Assembly (NCBI GenBank): GCA_001936135.1
Contig: CP012819.1
Coordinates: 992,001-1,056,000, forward strand
Length of the DNA stretch: 64,000 nucleotides
Source of the DNA: Saccharomycopsis fibuligera x Saccharomycopsis cf. fibuligera
Taxonomy: Eukaryota; Ascomycota; Saccharomycetes; Ascoideales; Saccharomycopsidaceae
Direction of reading: 5' to 3'
Position numbers and translations under genes: made by a program. Under the pieces are notes generated by a model that was not told the DNA's origin, did no database searches, and saw nothing but the letters and a program-made list of their open reading frames with translations. Shown in pieces: positions 53,001 through 61,866 of this stretch; within the stretch, counting starts at the first letter, position 1; every line of letters starts with the position of its first letter.

Positions 53001-55534
53001 GAATTGTTCTTGCCGAGAAAACATTGTCAAGCTTGAAGAAAAACACAGTACAGTTGAAACCAGTTGCCGGTAACGGTAATGAAGGGGCTAAATTCACTAA
53101 TCCTGCTCTTGTTTATGCTCAATTGAAATTATTATGGGAAATCAATCAAAGAGAAAAAGCATGGGCCACGTTGTGCACGTTCACTTATGACTTAAGTGCC
53201 GCGTTGTGCTTGAAAGCTGATAACTTGGTGTCACCTAGAAAACCAACTGTTATGCCATGTGATGAACCGTTATATGACAATTTGCGCAAGATTCTTTGTA
53301 AATGCTTTTTAAAACAAGGCCAATGGCAAATCCAACTTAATTCAAGATGGACTGAGGACAAAGATGCTGAAGGCGGAGTATTGGGATCTTTTCTTATCCC
53401 TACAATATTACATAATGACTGGTATAAAGGTTGGCATTATTGGGCTCTTGCCAATTTTGAAGTGATTTCTTCTAAATCAACTAGATTAAGAAATCGCGAG
53501 GACCAAGTTACACCAGGAGCCGAGGAAAATGATAATGAAAAAGAGTTGGTGAAACTTCATGCTATTCCTGCAATCAAAGGGTTTTTCCGCTCGATTGAAT
53601 TATCTAGTGCGGTTGCGTTGCAAGATTTGCTTAGGTTGCTTGATTTGTGGTTTGCATTTGGTGGATATCCCGAAGCAGCTAATGAGATTGAACGAGGCAT
53701 TAATGATCTTTCTATTGAGACTTGGTTACAGGTGCTTCCTCAACTTTTCTCTCGTTTGCATCATCCTGACAAAACCATCAATACTTCGCTTCAAAAACTT
53801 ATTGTCAGATTGGCTGAAGTTCACCCACAAGCATTATTATTCCCATTGAATGTTTCTGTTAGATCAACTAAAAAAGCAGGACAGACTACGGCGCATCATA
53901 TTTTGAACAATATCAAACTATTGCATCCAAAGGTTGTTAGTGAGGCAGAATTGATTGTTACCCAATTGGTCAAAGCAGCAATGTTGTTGACTGAGATGTG
54001 GTTCCATAGAATTGAAGAAGCTGTGGGATATTTCCAAAGCGGCCACCATTACAAAAGAATGATTGAATTATTAGATGAAGTGTACCAATATCCAAGAGTG
54101 ACATTTTATGAAAAGTCGTTTTGGGCTGTTTGGGGAAACGAAATTACTAGAGGTTATGAATGGCTTGTCAAGTATACCAAAAAATTTGAGGAAACTGGTA
54201 GAAGTGATATTTCTCTTTTACAACTGGCGTTTGACTGTTTAGCTCCGGTGCATAATAAACTTAACGCGGAATTCAACAGTTTGAAAGGCTTATACTTGGA
54301 ATTCATTGCTCCTGAGTTATTAAGATCTCGTGACTTGGACCTTGCCATTCCAGGAACATACCAGCCGGGCAAGACTGTTATTGGTATTTCCAAATTCATT
54401 GATTATTTGCCATTACTTGTTTCCAAACAACGTCCAAGACGTCTATTCATTAGAGGTCAAGACGGAAGAATTTACGATTATGTGTTAAAAGGTCAAGAAG
54501 ATATTAGACAAGATAATATGGTTATGCAATTGTTTGGCTTAGTTAATAGATTTTTGGATAATGATCCTGAATGTTTCAAACGACACTTGAATTTGGAACC
54601 ATATCCAACAGTGCCGCTTTCTCCAAAATCGGGTCTTTTGGGTTGGGTGCCTAATTCAGATACATTCCATCAACTAATCATGCAAAATAGAAACTTCAAA
54701 GGCGTTCCTCGTGACATTGAACGACGTACCATGAATCCGCTTTCAGCCAAATGCGGTGATAATATTACAATTTTACGGAAATTGGAGATGTTCTTGGTGA
54801 GCTTGGGTGGTTCTCGAGGCATGGATATTTATGAAGTCTTATGGCTCAAAAGTCGTTCTTCTGAAGTTTGGTTAGAACGACGTACCACTTATATTCGTTC
54901 ATTAGCATCCATGTCGATGGTTGGCTATGTTTTAGGGCTCGGTGATAGACACCCATCAAACATTATGATTCATAGAGTGACTGGTAAAGTTATCCATATT
55001 GATTACGGTGATTGTTTTGAAGCAGCGGCATTAAGAGAAAAATGGCCTGAGAAGGTGCCGTTTAGATTGACCCGGATGTTGGTAAATGCATTAGAAGCCT
55101 CGGGAATTGAAGGATCATTTAGGATCACTTTGGACCATGTGGTTAGAGTACTAAGATCAAATAGTGAATCGTTGCTTGCTTTGTTTGAATCGTTTGCTCA
55201 TGATCCATTAATTAACTGGGGGTTTGATATTCCTACTAAAGCAGTGGTCAGAGCCACTGGTTACAATCCGCCAGAAGTGGTTCCCGCTGAATTATTGGCT
55301 AGAGGGAAAATCACTGAAGAACAATGTGATCAAATGGAAGAACAAGAAAGATTGGATCTTATGGATGCTAGAGCCCAGTATGTATTACGGAGAATTGGTG
55401 ATAAGTTGACAGGAAATGATTTTGCCAAAGCGCAAAATTTAACATTTAACAAGCAGGTGGATAAACTTATTATGCAAGCTACTGACAATGAAGGGTTGTG
55501 TCAGCATTTTGTTGGTTGGTGTGCTTTTTGGTAA
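47054..55534 (+). CDS. TOR-family protein kinase with divergent FRB domain
   Basis: 2,826 aa PIK-related kinase (TOR proteins are usually about 2,400-2,500). The N-terminal HEAT array carries a Ser/Asn-rich insertion (about 379-670) and an Ala/Ser run (about 803-816). FAT, FRB-like (about 2300-2405), kinase and FATC domains follow. Kinase motifs are intact: GTYQPGKTVIGI, the ATP-lysine in YVLKGQEDIRQD, VMQLFGLVN, the catalytic loop GLGDRHPSN (about 2629-2637) and HIDYGDCFE (usually HIDFGD). The FATC ends VDKLIMQATDNEGLCQHFVGWCAFW-like (in two parts), the TOR hallmark. In the FRB region EEAVGYFQSG replaces the usual EEASRLYFGE and LAFDCLAPVH replaces QAWDLYYHVF, so the rapamycin-contact residues are mostly changed. 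TOR complexes set growth to nutrient supply. It may be TOR itself in this species or a diverged second copy; which cannot be told here. Confidence 0.93.
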   Translation: MDSQHLREADKEFDRIFSGLRSKNEEEQLRHALTLKNIMFDGGSPDQFNFLSESFIYNKLHEISILKDTKLKIATYYSIKAFIDLVGGPELETSRFARLLDAFMNIPLISKQVADTLGSLYRPGWSLIATYFSFACGNAIENLNSKVDNKKHNSILILQSFTKHNPTALYTYIEKIFNGLYITLKDTNIEVRRESAELLERCLKILYNRDNFIYQSRFDTLYEEALNNLKSSSTESIHSSFLIFKVLLKIIILSNTNQSLAPLANQTNKDAINFSTLTDKVDDIYNKCWFFKDYKSSTIRTEVIEIIPFIAKFNSRIFTHKYLQSITDFYMLKLKKDKDRLQILILFGSISPVIGSTNCLLYAKNLITVIENLLYSVSNHDSSNNSSLNQATEAFSNLSLNSFSSFNPSSHIFASSTGSSTLNSTVNAVKGPATSNGNYNVGINRKKDRDVFSYAKSDININNSDPATSISFQNISEYKGINRYELERAVFFVLIKLCETLDSKITQVLTLNLIDLIIYNCNLTPHLEFLIEKLIDLYPNLESFILQKLLNKITLILAGCEFIEPGVSISSLNLSARDKKKLLQKSVIGVHFDSSSGRVFLNSGGANNSSIGGGSANGNSNTNIGNGKTSHNISNTNNNSNNNNFGNNSFSAHHSGSIGGVYRDEITGADSRSTDLRRKIAMYRQPYNIATAPLSNYNIKDLSSSFNNFTAAHETHSMANHTGMMMNNGVGSDSKVEQSGTHFITIKDMMDLKRAQIIRSFILKDYGFTVGGSANANTTANGMLSLLTRLTGFSDDYYFQGGSAAASTASAASAADQTKNLSGDPVDSYEYQESALLIECFNMLHKYNFSKYVSLFEYARYVTLTYIDHQDAQVRKLAALITTKLFSEDEIINSIQIGSITAVSEVLSKLLLLGVTDPIPEIRLSVLMNLNAKYDPQLAQSDNVRLLLIALNDEDFEVRKTTIKVLGRVSNKNPAYVVPALRKVLIQYLNNLKYGTTNSIREINCSLLTCLVSCARMLTKPHISAIMEILVPLVAQNKNSVICSIAIRCIGELARVSGESIRDFLESLIPLILQILKDNSLLVSKREKIIAVKTLSQLTRSSGKVIDPYFTYPDLLAEIIEIVSDNNADPDLKRETIKLQGILGALDPYKARELESNYKSVRQNRTTTTLIPGTQAELATVTKKSLAVGQSYTTTGSLNIPAALDTDYSNYNVIAKNWGHYELGVEFDHGVDLNEMLNLADSANRIPKIIQMETPIDLLLLMQLNIDLRPLSGTEDYYLIVVLVILVRLLKDQSASSHHETVMSIVVTIFSRITDKCLNFTKIILRGMVKAMTNYTAAKIKLAFQQIGEIVKLVGKYVRPAIEVLLQAVIDYFDLTDKHTLIKLVVIIAKNIDSEFKLYVPTILLAFLNALNNDTSRERFISRKIIDAFVSFSSCIEEYFDLIISNILGFIENGPFELRKAAIESIGHFTASINLTDFASRIIHPFLRILNKAPENIQLRESVMNSLCALIVQLKGEYFIFLPIVDSVLSQNKISSPTYTKIVHQLIKNENVSFTLPTEYQPQPADREDESMRPVDVSELQPVWQCYHCKTKGDWIEWLKEFNLKLLKFSPSISLNSCEILAYAHAPVARELFNAAFAAVWVAITDDYRADLAKCLYYALQNAPSSSDVLQTILNLSEFMEHNNTRLPISISILSKYSFRHHAFAKALHYKEIEFKDSAFQKNVSVTTVDSLININNSLQQSDSGIGMLKIATNFYKFEPKESWFQKLQRWNEALSIYEKKIAENNASLEVINGKMSCLHALGQWEQLESFTEKNWNLISNVNKEKVAPLAAAAAWGTSKWDKMDDYINVMKEDSANKYFFNAILNVHRCNYGLSGENIRNARELLSNEITSLINESYSRAYDVVVRIQMLSDLEEIIEYKQLDDNNPRKRLLRASWDKRLYHCQGNVDIWQRLLNVRSLVIEPEEDLEARIKFANLCRKSGRIVLAEKTLSSLKKNTVQLKPVAGNGNEGAKFTNPALVYAQLKLLWEINQREKAWATLCTFTYDLSAALCLKADNLVSPRKPTVMPCDEPLYDNLRKILCKCFLKQGQWQIQLNSRWTEDKDAEGGVLGSFLIPTILHNDWYKGWHYWALANFEVISSKSTRLRNREDQVTPGAEENDNEKELVKLHAIPAIKGFFRSIELSSAVALQDLLRLLDLWFAFGGYPEAANEIERGINDLSIETWLQVLPQLFSRLHHPDKTINTSLQKLIVRLAEVHPQALLFPLNVSVRSTKKAGQTTAHHILNNIKLLHPKVVSEAELIVTQLVKAAMLLTEMWFHRIEEAVGYFQSGHHYKRMIELLDEVYQYPRVTFYEKSFWAVWGNEITRGYEWLVKYTKKFEETGRSDISLLQLAFDCLAPVHNKLNAEFNSLKGLYLEFIAPELLRSRDLDLAIPGTYQPGKTVIGISKFIDYLPLLVSKQRPRRLFIRGQDGRIYDYVLKGQEDIRQDNMVMQLFGLVNRFLDNDPECFKRHLNLEPYPTVPLSPKSGLLGWVPNSDTFHQLIMQNRNFKGVPRDIERRTMNPLSAKCGDNITILRKLEMFLVSLGGSRGMDIYEVLWLKSRSSEVWLERRTTYIRSLASMSMVGYVLGLGDRHPSNIMIHRVTGKVIHIDYGDCFEAAALREKWPEKVPFRLTRMLVNALEASGIEGSFRITLDHVVRVLRSNSESLLALFESFAHDPLINWGFDIPTKAVVRATGYNPPEVVPAELLARGKITEEQCDQMEEQERLDLMDARAQYVLRRIGDKLTGNDFAKAQNLTFNKQVDKLIMQATDNEGLCQHFVGWCAFW

Positions 55535-55900
55535 GCTCCTGGATCAAGAGGAATGGATTAATTTCATAATTTATTTGTTTCGAATTTTGGAAATTTTTGT
55601 GCTTTATGTGTGCGGTTCAAATTATACTGGGTTTCTAATAAACAAAAAAAAGTTTTTTTTTTTTTTTTAGATACTTAATTAGCCTTGCTACGCAATTAAA
55701 TTTGTATTACTGTAAAATATTATGGAAATTGTAAACAGTGTATTCTAAGTATTTAATTTTTTTTTTTTTTTTTTTATTTTCACCACTTTTCGACTAAGAT
55801 AAGTACAAATGGTTTTCAGACAGTTTAGTTTTTTTGCCAAAGGACTCGCTGTAATTTAAAAAGCTACGTTTTGTGCCTTATGTTTGCAAGTGACTGAGTT
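55535..55900. other. intergenic after the TOR-like gene
   Basis: Holds T-runs at about 55652-55668 and 55757-55775. Otherwise nothing seen. Confidence 0.5.
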
Positions 55901-56870
55901 TTATCTGCAAAAAAACACAATGTGAACACGGTTTTGAAAATAAAACCCTGCATCAGCTGAGCTTCCTGTACTTCGAACTACCTCTTTTGAGTCAAGCTGA
56001 ACAAATCTATCCTTAGATACCACTTTTCTTTTAAATAAGGATTCGGCTAATTTTTAACTAACCTCATTCCATTTATGTTGGCTCACCTCGGCGAGGTAAT
56101 AGCCTGATTTTCCTGTTCTAATTTGGTTTTCTTTTTTACCAGCAGTTGTGCTCATGAGCAATTTGTTGAGAAGAATAAAATAAAGCTTACCTAAATATTC
56201 AATGTGAACATGAGACCAGGTATAGTCATCGCTGTGCATAGTAAATGCCTGATCATTTCTGATTGAAACAGTAACCAATAATGGGACTTGAACAGAAAGT
56301 TTATGGCCGTAGCCATCACTTATATCAAATATCGTTGGTGGGGACACGATTTTTGTTTTGAAATATGTTGGATTAGAATCTTTGATCTCCAAAATGATTT
56401 TATCAACTGGATAATGATGATTCTCTTAAAGAAAATTATTGATTATGTTAATATCTTTCAAATCTGAAATCGGTTTTGTTACTGGACTCTTATTCCCGGA
56501 TAGAGCATCCGCAAGAGCGCCTATCCCCGAAGTGTGTATTATAGAAAATTTGATTTTTTGGTCTTTACTACTTGTACAAGAACATAAACACTGGGAACAT
56601 AGTAGATATCAGCGGTAGTGAAGACAATGTCAACCAATTCCAACTGTTACTTTAATATTTCAGAACTGTCCTGATCACAATAATAGTGGCAAAATTTTGC
56701 CTGTTGTTGACGTTGTTTATTTTTTGTTTTAAGTTATTAGCTTTGGCTTCAGTTCTTGCGGGAGCAGTGATTTGGATGTTGCCGAAGCGTGGGCCATTCA
56801 AGATATTGTAGAGTACTTCGCTGTCAATGTAACTTGTGGCCCCAGTGATAATATTTTTCAAGTCATACAT
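55901..56870 (-). pseudogene. decayed NAD(P)-dependent oxidoreductase (extended SDR/epimerase type)
   Basis: Reading leftward, homologous-looking segments follow one another in the right order for a protein of about 320 aa. First MYDLKNIITGATSYIDSEVL (a Rossmann glycine motif, normally TGATGYIG, with two Gly lost), then ELVDIVFTTADIYY, KFSIIHTSGIGALADALSG, NPTYFKTKIVSPPTIFD, DYTWSHVHIEYLGKLYFILL, GKSGYYLAEVSQHKWNEVS, and a tail with ESLFKRKVVSKDRFVQLDS. The reading frame changes at least twice and there are at least two in-frame stops (for example just after KWNEVS and before the NHHYPVDKI segment). The WxxVHI and SGKxGYY patterns are typical of fungal NAD(P)-binding epimerase-like proteins. 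This is an ordinary host gene in decay; the substrate is unknown. No sign of expression can be read from the sequence. Confidence 0.75.
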
Positions 56871-58293
56871 AGCTTCTTTGCTGTTGGTTCGTTGTTGGAA
56901 TTGGTTTTAATTAGGATATAAAAATGTAGAATATGCCGTTGCAAGGTTTAGTATGTGATATGATATAGTGGAGGAGTTGAAAATAAACGTAGGCGTACTT
57001 TTTGAGAGTGGATTCAGCTTGAGTTCACAGCAGAAGCAGAGAGAAAAATTGAGAGACATAGTATTTGTGAGCAATTGCGAAATTTTACATGCTACTGTAG
57101 AAATGAAGAGAGAAGCTACCCCTTGGCACACAAATTCTTGGATTACAAATTGCTTGTCTTTCATGAGCTTTTGCCTCCTTGTAAGAGATGGCTAAGCAGT
57201 TCTGATTGTTATTGTTAATGACAGTTTGCAATTTACTGATTGCTTCTACTGTGTAATTCAAGATTATTTTGGATTTTTGAAACAGCAGCTCACCTGTGAA
57301 GCTGCTGCCAATACCGTATTATTGTGACTATAATTAGACTTTCTGTCATTTTATTAATTTATTTGTTTCTTCACCATAGAAAACAACACCAGAATTTAGC
57401 TCACTCTGGCAAGCATTCGACGCTTTAGGGTAACTGATATTCGCTGATTATAGACATGTTGGCACCATGCAGGTTGGTATTGCATTGCGCCTTCTTGTGA
57501 GCATGTACATATATCATTTACTGCATTATTTCTTCTCAGACTTGAATTTTATCTAGCGGGCTGCCATTCCCGTAGATACAATTGATTTTGCACTTTACGC
57601 TGGCGAAGTTCAAGTTTTCAGGAGGATAAATTGAATTCCTGAAAACCTTTACTCAAATTAGTTCTGCAAAACTTTTTCTACTGCACCTGAGCAGTATTTT
57701 TTTAGGCACAAATATGTTACACTAAGCACCACAATACTAGATGGGAAAAATGTTTCAACAATAAATTTAAACTAAAAGGGTTGTGTTTAAAAAAAGAAAA
57801 ATAAATAAATATATAAATAAAAATAAAAACGCACACAAATCCACAACTGTGCAGCGACCTTCTCTCATATATATACCCTTATGGTCTTATTCAGACGAGG
57901 TTGAGGATGAAGGTGGGTGTGTTTAGCTATTTGGCTGTGTTTTAGTTGGCGTCCGGAAAAGTGACACGTGCCCATGTTAATGGGATATTCTGGCACAATA
58001 TGTTGGCTTATGCGATACGACGCATAAAAAAGTTTTTCTTTTTTTTTTTTTTTTTTTTTTTTTATGCGAAAATTTTTTACCAAAAGAAAAGAAAGAAAAG
58101 AAACGCTGTTCTATCTCAAATTCACAATATAAACACTTCTTTTTTCTCTTTTCCACTTTAATTGCCATTTATTTGTTTAGCTTCTTTTCGAGGATTGAAT
58201 TTTTTGAAATTACTGTTCAGGTATCTTTCCTTTGCTGTCTCGCTCTTTTGTGAATAAGCGCTAAACCAGAAGATCAACTTATATCAAAATATA
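56871..58293. other. intergenic upstream of NEW1
   Basis: A 75-codon plus-strand ORF (56968-57195, starting MEELKINVGVLFESGF) has fairly protein-like composition but no recognised family; it may be another gene remnant. An E-box CACGTG is at 57965-57970 and a T25 tract at 58039-58063, both likely in the NEW1 promoter. Confidence 0.5.
57965..57970. promoter_or_regulatory. CACGTG E-box upstream of NEW1
   Basis: A CACGTG core 324 bases before the NEW1 ATG, the type of site bound by Cbf1 or Tye7 bHLH factors. A single short motif, so weak. Confidence 0.3.
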
Positions 58294-61200
58294 ATGGCGC
58301 CTCCTCCTCAAAAGAAGAAGTTCGAAAAGTTTGACATTGGCAGCACTAGACCAGCTATTGGTTCTGGCGGCTTCAACAACAGTTTTCACGGCAAGAAACC
58401 AATGTCTTTGCAACAATATCAACAACAGCAGCAAAAAAATTTTCAACAGCAGACTGTCCCTGCTCCTGCTGCTACTCAACACAAATCTTACACCCCAACT
58501 AGTAATAGTGTTACAAGCTCTGATTTTGATTCGGCCTCGGAGCAATCCACTGCTTTAAACACCCCATCTCAATCTACTACTTCCTTGACTGCTTTGAATC
58601 ACTCAATGGAAAAGTTGCAGTTATCGCCGCTCTCGGAATTAATGGATTCATTAAAAAACTCCAAGAATTTGTCCGACATTAGAAGATATGCTACTGAAAT
58701 AGCCAACAGAATTACCAGTAATGGCTTGGCTACTATTCAAGAATGGAAGTTTTATGACTACGTCAAGTTGCTTACCACTTCTAAATCCGCTACTCCTTTA
58801 TTGAAAGAAGGCTCGATGATTTTGTTGCAAACTCTTATCAGTAACGCTTACATTGACAAACAACCGTTTGAAGCATACTTGGTCCAATTTTTCCCATTGT
58901 GTCTTAATCAATTGATTGCTAAGGAAGTCAATGTTGTCAAAGCTGCACAAAAAGCCATCGACTTGCTCTACACTTGTATTCCACCAGCCGCTTATCCATC
59001 AGTGTTATTGACAGAATTGCTTGCATATTTGAAAAGCAGTGCCAAATGGAAATGCAAGAACGGTGCATTGAGATTGATCAACAAGTTGATTGAAGACTCT
59101 TCTCCGGATGTGCTTAAGTCTAAATTCCATGAAGCTATTCCAATTTTGACTGATATCTCTAGCGATTTCAAACCAGAATTGGCTAAAGAAGGTTTGAAGA
59201 CATTGACTGCTTTTGTTGACATTTTGCAAGACAATTTGGATTTGGAAAAAAATTTGTCAGTTATTGTTGCTGCATTAAATGACCCAAAAAAGATTTCAGA
59301 CTGTATCAAATCTTTAGCATCTACAACCTTTGTTACCGAAGTCACTGAGCCAACTTTGGCTGTGTTAGTGCCTTCTTTGAACAAGTCTATGAACTTATCT
59401 TCATCATCACAAGACCAACTCAGATTGACGATTACTATTGTTGAGAATTTGACCAGATTAGTGAATAACTATAAAGAAATTGAAAGATACTTGCCAATGT
59501 TGTTGCCATCCGTCAAGAAGATCGTTCAAACTGGTACTTTGCCAGAGGTCAGAGAATTGGCTTCCAAATCCCTCAAAGTGCTTGAAAGCGCCGAAGAATA
59601 CAGCAAAAAGGGTGAATCTAGAGGCGCATATGTCTCCGTTGAACAAAGTAAAGAATTTGTGCAAAGCAGATTGGTCAGTGACGAAGTTATCTTCAACTAT
59701 GTTGGTAAAGTTATTTCCGATTTTGCTAACGCTCATGATTGGGAATCTTTACAAGAATACTTGAATGGTGTTTTTAGAACTGATGATGACCAAGACTCTC
59801 CGGCAAAGTTTTTGAACTTTGACACCAAAGAAGCTAAAACTGAGTATGTTGCTAATATTATTGCTCAATTGAAAGCCCTTCTTCATGTTGAAGCCGAAGA
59901 TGCTATTCATGAAGATGAAGGTATCGAAATTGTTAACACTGTTTTCTCTTTAGCTTACGGTGGTAGAATGTTGCTCAACAAGACCAAATTGAGATTGGTC
60001 AAGGGTCACAGATATGGTCTTTGTGGTCGTAACGGTGCTGGTAAATCTACTTTGATGAGAGCTATTGACAATGGTCAAGTTGACGGTTTCCCATCTAAAG
60101 ATGTTTTGCGTACTTGTTTTGTTGAACATAAGGTTCCTGAGGATGATGATAAGTCTAACAACTTGGATTTGGTTTCTTTGATCAAGCTTGAACCTGAATT
60201 TGCTGGTCTTGAACGTGAAGAGATTGCTAAAGCTTTGGAAGAAGTTGGTTTTGATGAAACTCGTAGAGCTCAAGCTATAAACTCTTTGTCTGGTGGTTGG
60301 AGAATGAAATTGGAATTGGCCAAAGCCATGTTGATGAAGGCCGATATTTTGCTTTTGGATGAACCTACCAATCATTTGGACGTTGCTAATGTTGCTTGGT
60401 TAGAAAACTACTTGTTGGAACACACTGATATCACTTCTTTGATTGTTTCTCATGATTCTGGCTTTTTGGATAAAGTCTGTACCAACATCATTCACTACGA
60501 AGGTAAAAAATTGGCTTACTACAAGGGTAACTTGACCGAACTTGTTAAGGTTAAGCCAGAAGCTAAATCTTACTACACTCTCTCTGACTCTAATGCAAAG
60601 ATGGCCTTTCCAAGATGTGGTCTTTTACAAGGTATCAAGTCTCGTACTAAGGCAATTGCCAAGATGGTTGATGTTACATTTGGATACCCAGGTACTACCA
60701 AGCCATCATTGTCTAATGTTTCTTGTTCATTGTCTTTGTCTTCAAGAGTTGCTATTTTGGGTCCTAATGGTGCTGGTAAGTCTACTTTGATTAAATTGTT
60801 GACTGCCGAATTGGTGCCGCAATCAGGTACTGTTGAAAAACATCCAAATTTGCGTATTGGTTACATTGCTCAACATGCTTTGCAACACGTTGAACAACAT
60901 AAGGAAAAAACCGCTAATCAATATTTGCAATGGAGATACAAGTTTGGTGATGATCGTGAAGTTCTTTTGAAAGAATCTCGTAAAATCAGTGAAGAAGAAA
61001 AGGAAATAATGAAGAAGGAAATTGACATTGCTGATGGTAGAGGACCAAGACAAATTGAAGCTATTGTTGGTAGACAAAAATTCAAGAAATCTTTTCAATA
61101 TGAAGTAAAATGGAAATTTTGGTTACCAAAATACAACTCTTGGGTTCCTAAAGAAGTTCTTTTGGAACATGGATTCCACAAACTTGTGCAAAAATTCGAT

Positions 61201-61866
61201 GATCATGAAGCTTCTAGAGAAGGTTTAGGTTACAGACAATTGATTCCATCAGTGATTAGACAACATTTTGAGGATGTTGGGTTAGATGGTGACATTGCTG
61301 ATCATACCCCAATGGGTTCCTTGTCTGGTGGCCAATTGGTTAAAGTCGTTATTGCCGGTGCCATGTGGAACAACCCACATTTATTAGTTTTGGATGAACC
61401 AACCAATTATTTGGATAGAGACTCCTTGGGTGCATTGGCTATCGCCATTAGAGACTGGAATGGTGGTGTGGTGATGATTTCTCACAACAATGAATTTACT
61501 GGTGCTTTATGTCCAGAACAATGGATTGTTGAAAATGGTAAGATGGTCACTAAGACAATTGCTGGCATTCATGAAGATAGATTCGAAGACGGTAAACATG
61601 GTGAGTTGGCTAACAGGGTGCTTGAAACCCAGGCTAACCTTGAAGCTGGTGTCAATGGCGCTGTTTCTGGTTCAGCTCCAGCTGCTGCTTACAAGAAACC
61701 AGATGATGACGATTCTCCAGCCAACATTAAAGTTAGACAAAGAAAGAAGAAGTTGACTAGAAATGAAAAGAAGGCCAGAGATGAAAGAAGAAGATTGAGA
61801 CATATAGAATGGTTGTCTTCTCCAAAGGGTACGCCAAAGCCACAAGATACTGATGATGAAGATTAA
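58294..61866 (+). CDS. NEW1: NEW1 (ELF1), ABC-F translation factor
   Basis: 1,190 aa (S. cerevisiae New1 1,196). New1 is an eEF3-related ATPase that binds 80S ribosomes and helps termination or recycling at certain C-terminal codons; the Candida ortholog is called ELF1. Order: Gln-rich N-terminus (residues about 45-62), HEAT repeats (about 115-420), a four-helix region, then ABC1 with Walker A GRNGAGKST (about 580), signature LSGGWRMKLELA and Walker B ADILLLDEPTNHLD. ABC2 follows with GPNGAGKST (about 823), a chromodomain-like insertion (about 925-985, YEVKWKFWLPKYNSWVPKE), LSGGQLVKVV and LLVLDEPTNYLD. The basic, acidic-ended tail is RRLRHIEWLSSPKGTP. The prion-like NYN repeats of S. cerevisiae New1 are not seen; only the poly-Gln remains. 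Codon usage is biased toward TTG Leu and GGT Gly, as in well-expressed genes. Confidence 0.96.
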   Translation: MAPPPQKKKFEKFDIGSTRPAIGSGGFNNSFHGKKPMSLQQYQQQQQKNFQQQTVPAPAATQHKSYTPTSNSVTSSDFDSASEQSTALNTPSQSTTSLTALNHSMEKLQLSPLSELMDSLKNSKNLSDIRRYATEIANRITSNGLATIQEWKFYDYVKLLTTSKSATPLLKEGSMILLQTLISNAYIDKQPFEAYLVQFFPLCLNQLIAKEVNVVKAAQKAIDLLYTCIPPAAYPSVLLTELLAYLKSSAKWKCKNGALRLINKLIEDSSPDVLKSKFHEAIPILTDISSDFKPELAKEGLKTLTAFVDILQDNLDLEKNLSVIVAALNDPKKISDCIKSLASTTFVTEVTEPTLAVLVPSLNKSMNLSSSSQDQLRLTITIVENLTRLVNNYKEIERYLPMLLPSVKKIVQTGTLPEVRELASKSLKVLESAEEYSKKGESRGAYVSVEQSKEFVQSRLVSDEVIFNYVGKVISDFANAHDWESLQEYLNGVFRTDDDQDSPAKFLNFDTKEAKTEYVANIIAQLKALLHVEAEDAIHEDEGIEIVNTVFSLAYGGRMLLNKTKLRLVKGHRYGLCGRNGAGKSTLMRAIDNGQVDGFPSKDVLRTCFVEHKVPEDDDKSNNLDLVSLIKLEPEFAGLEREEIAKALEEVGFDETRRAQAINSLSGGWRMKLELAKAMLMKADILLLDEPTNHLDVANVAWLENYLLEHTDITSLIVSHDSGFLDKVCTNIIHYEGKKLAYYKGNLTELVKVKPEAKSYYTLSDSNAKMAFPRCGLLQGIKSRTKAIAKMVDVTFGYPGTTKPSLSNVSCSLSLSSRVAILGPNGAGKSTLIKLLTAELVPQSGTVEKHPNLRIGYIAQHALQHVEQHKEKTANQYLQWRYKFGDDREVLLKESRKISEEEKEIMKKEIDIADGRGPRQIEAIVGRQKFKKSFQYEVKWKFWLPKYNSWVPKEVLLEHGFHKLVQKFDDHEASREGLGYRQLIPSVIRQHFEDVGLDGDIADHTPMGSLSGGQLVKVVIAGAMWNNPHLLVLDEPTNYLDRDSLGALAIAIRDWNGGVVMISHNNEFTGALCPEQWIVENGKMVTKTIAGIHEDRFEDGKHGELANRVLETQANLEAGVNGAVSGSAPAAAYKKPDDDDSPANIKVRQRKKKLTRNEKKARDERRRLRHIEWLSSPKGTPKPQDTDDED

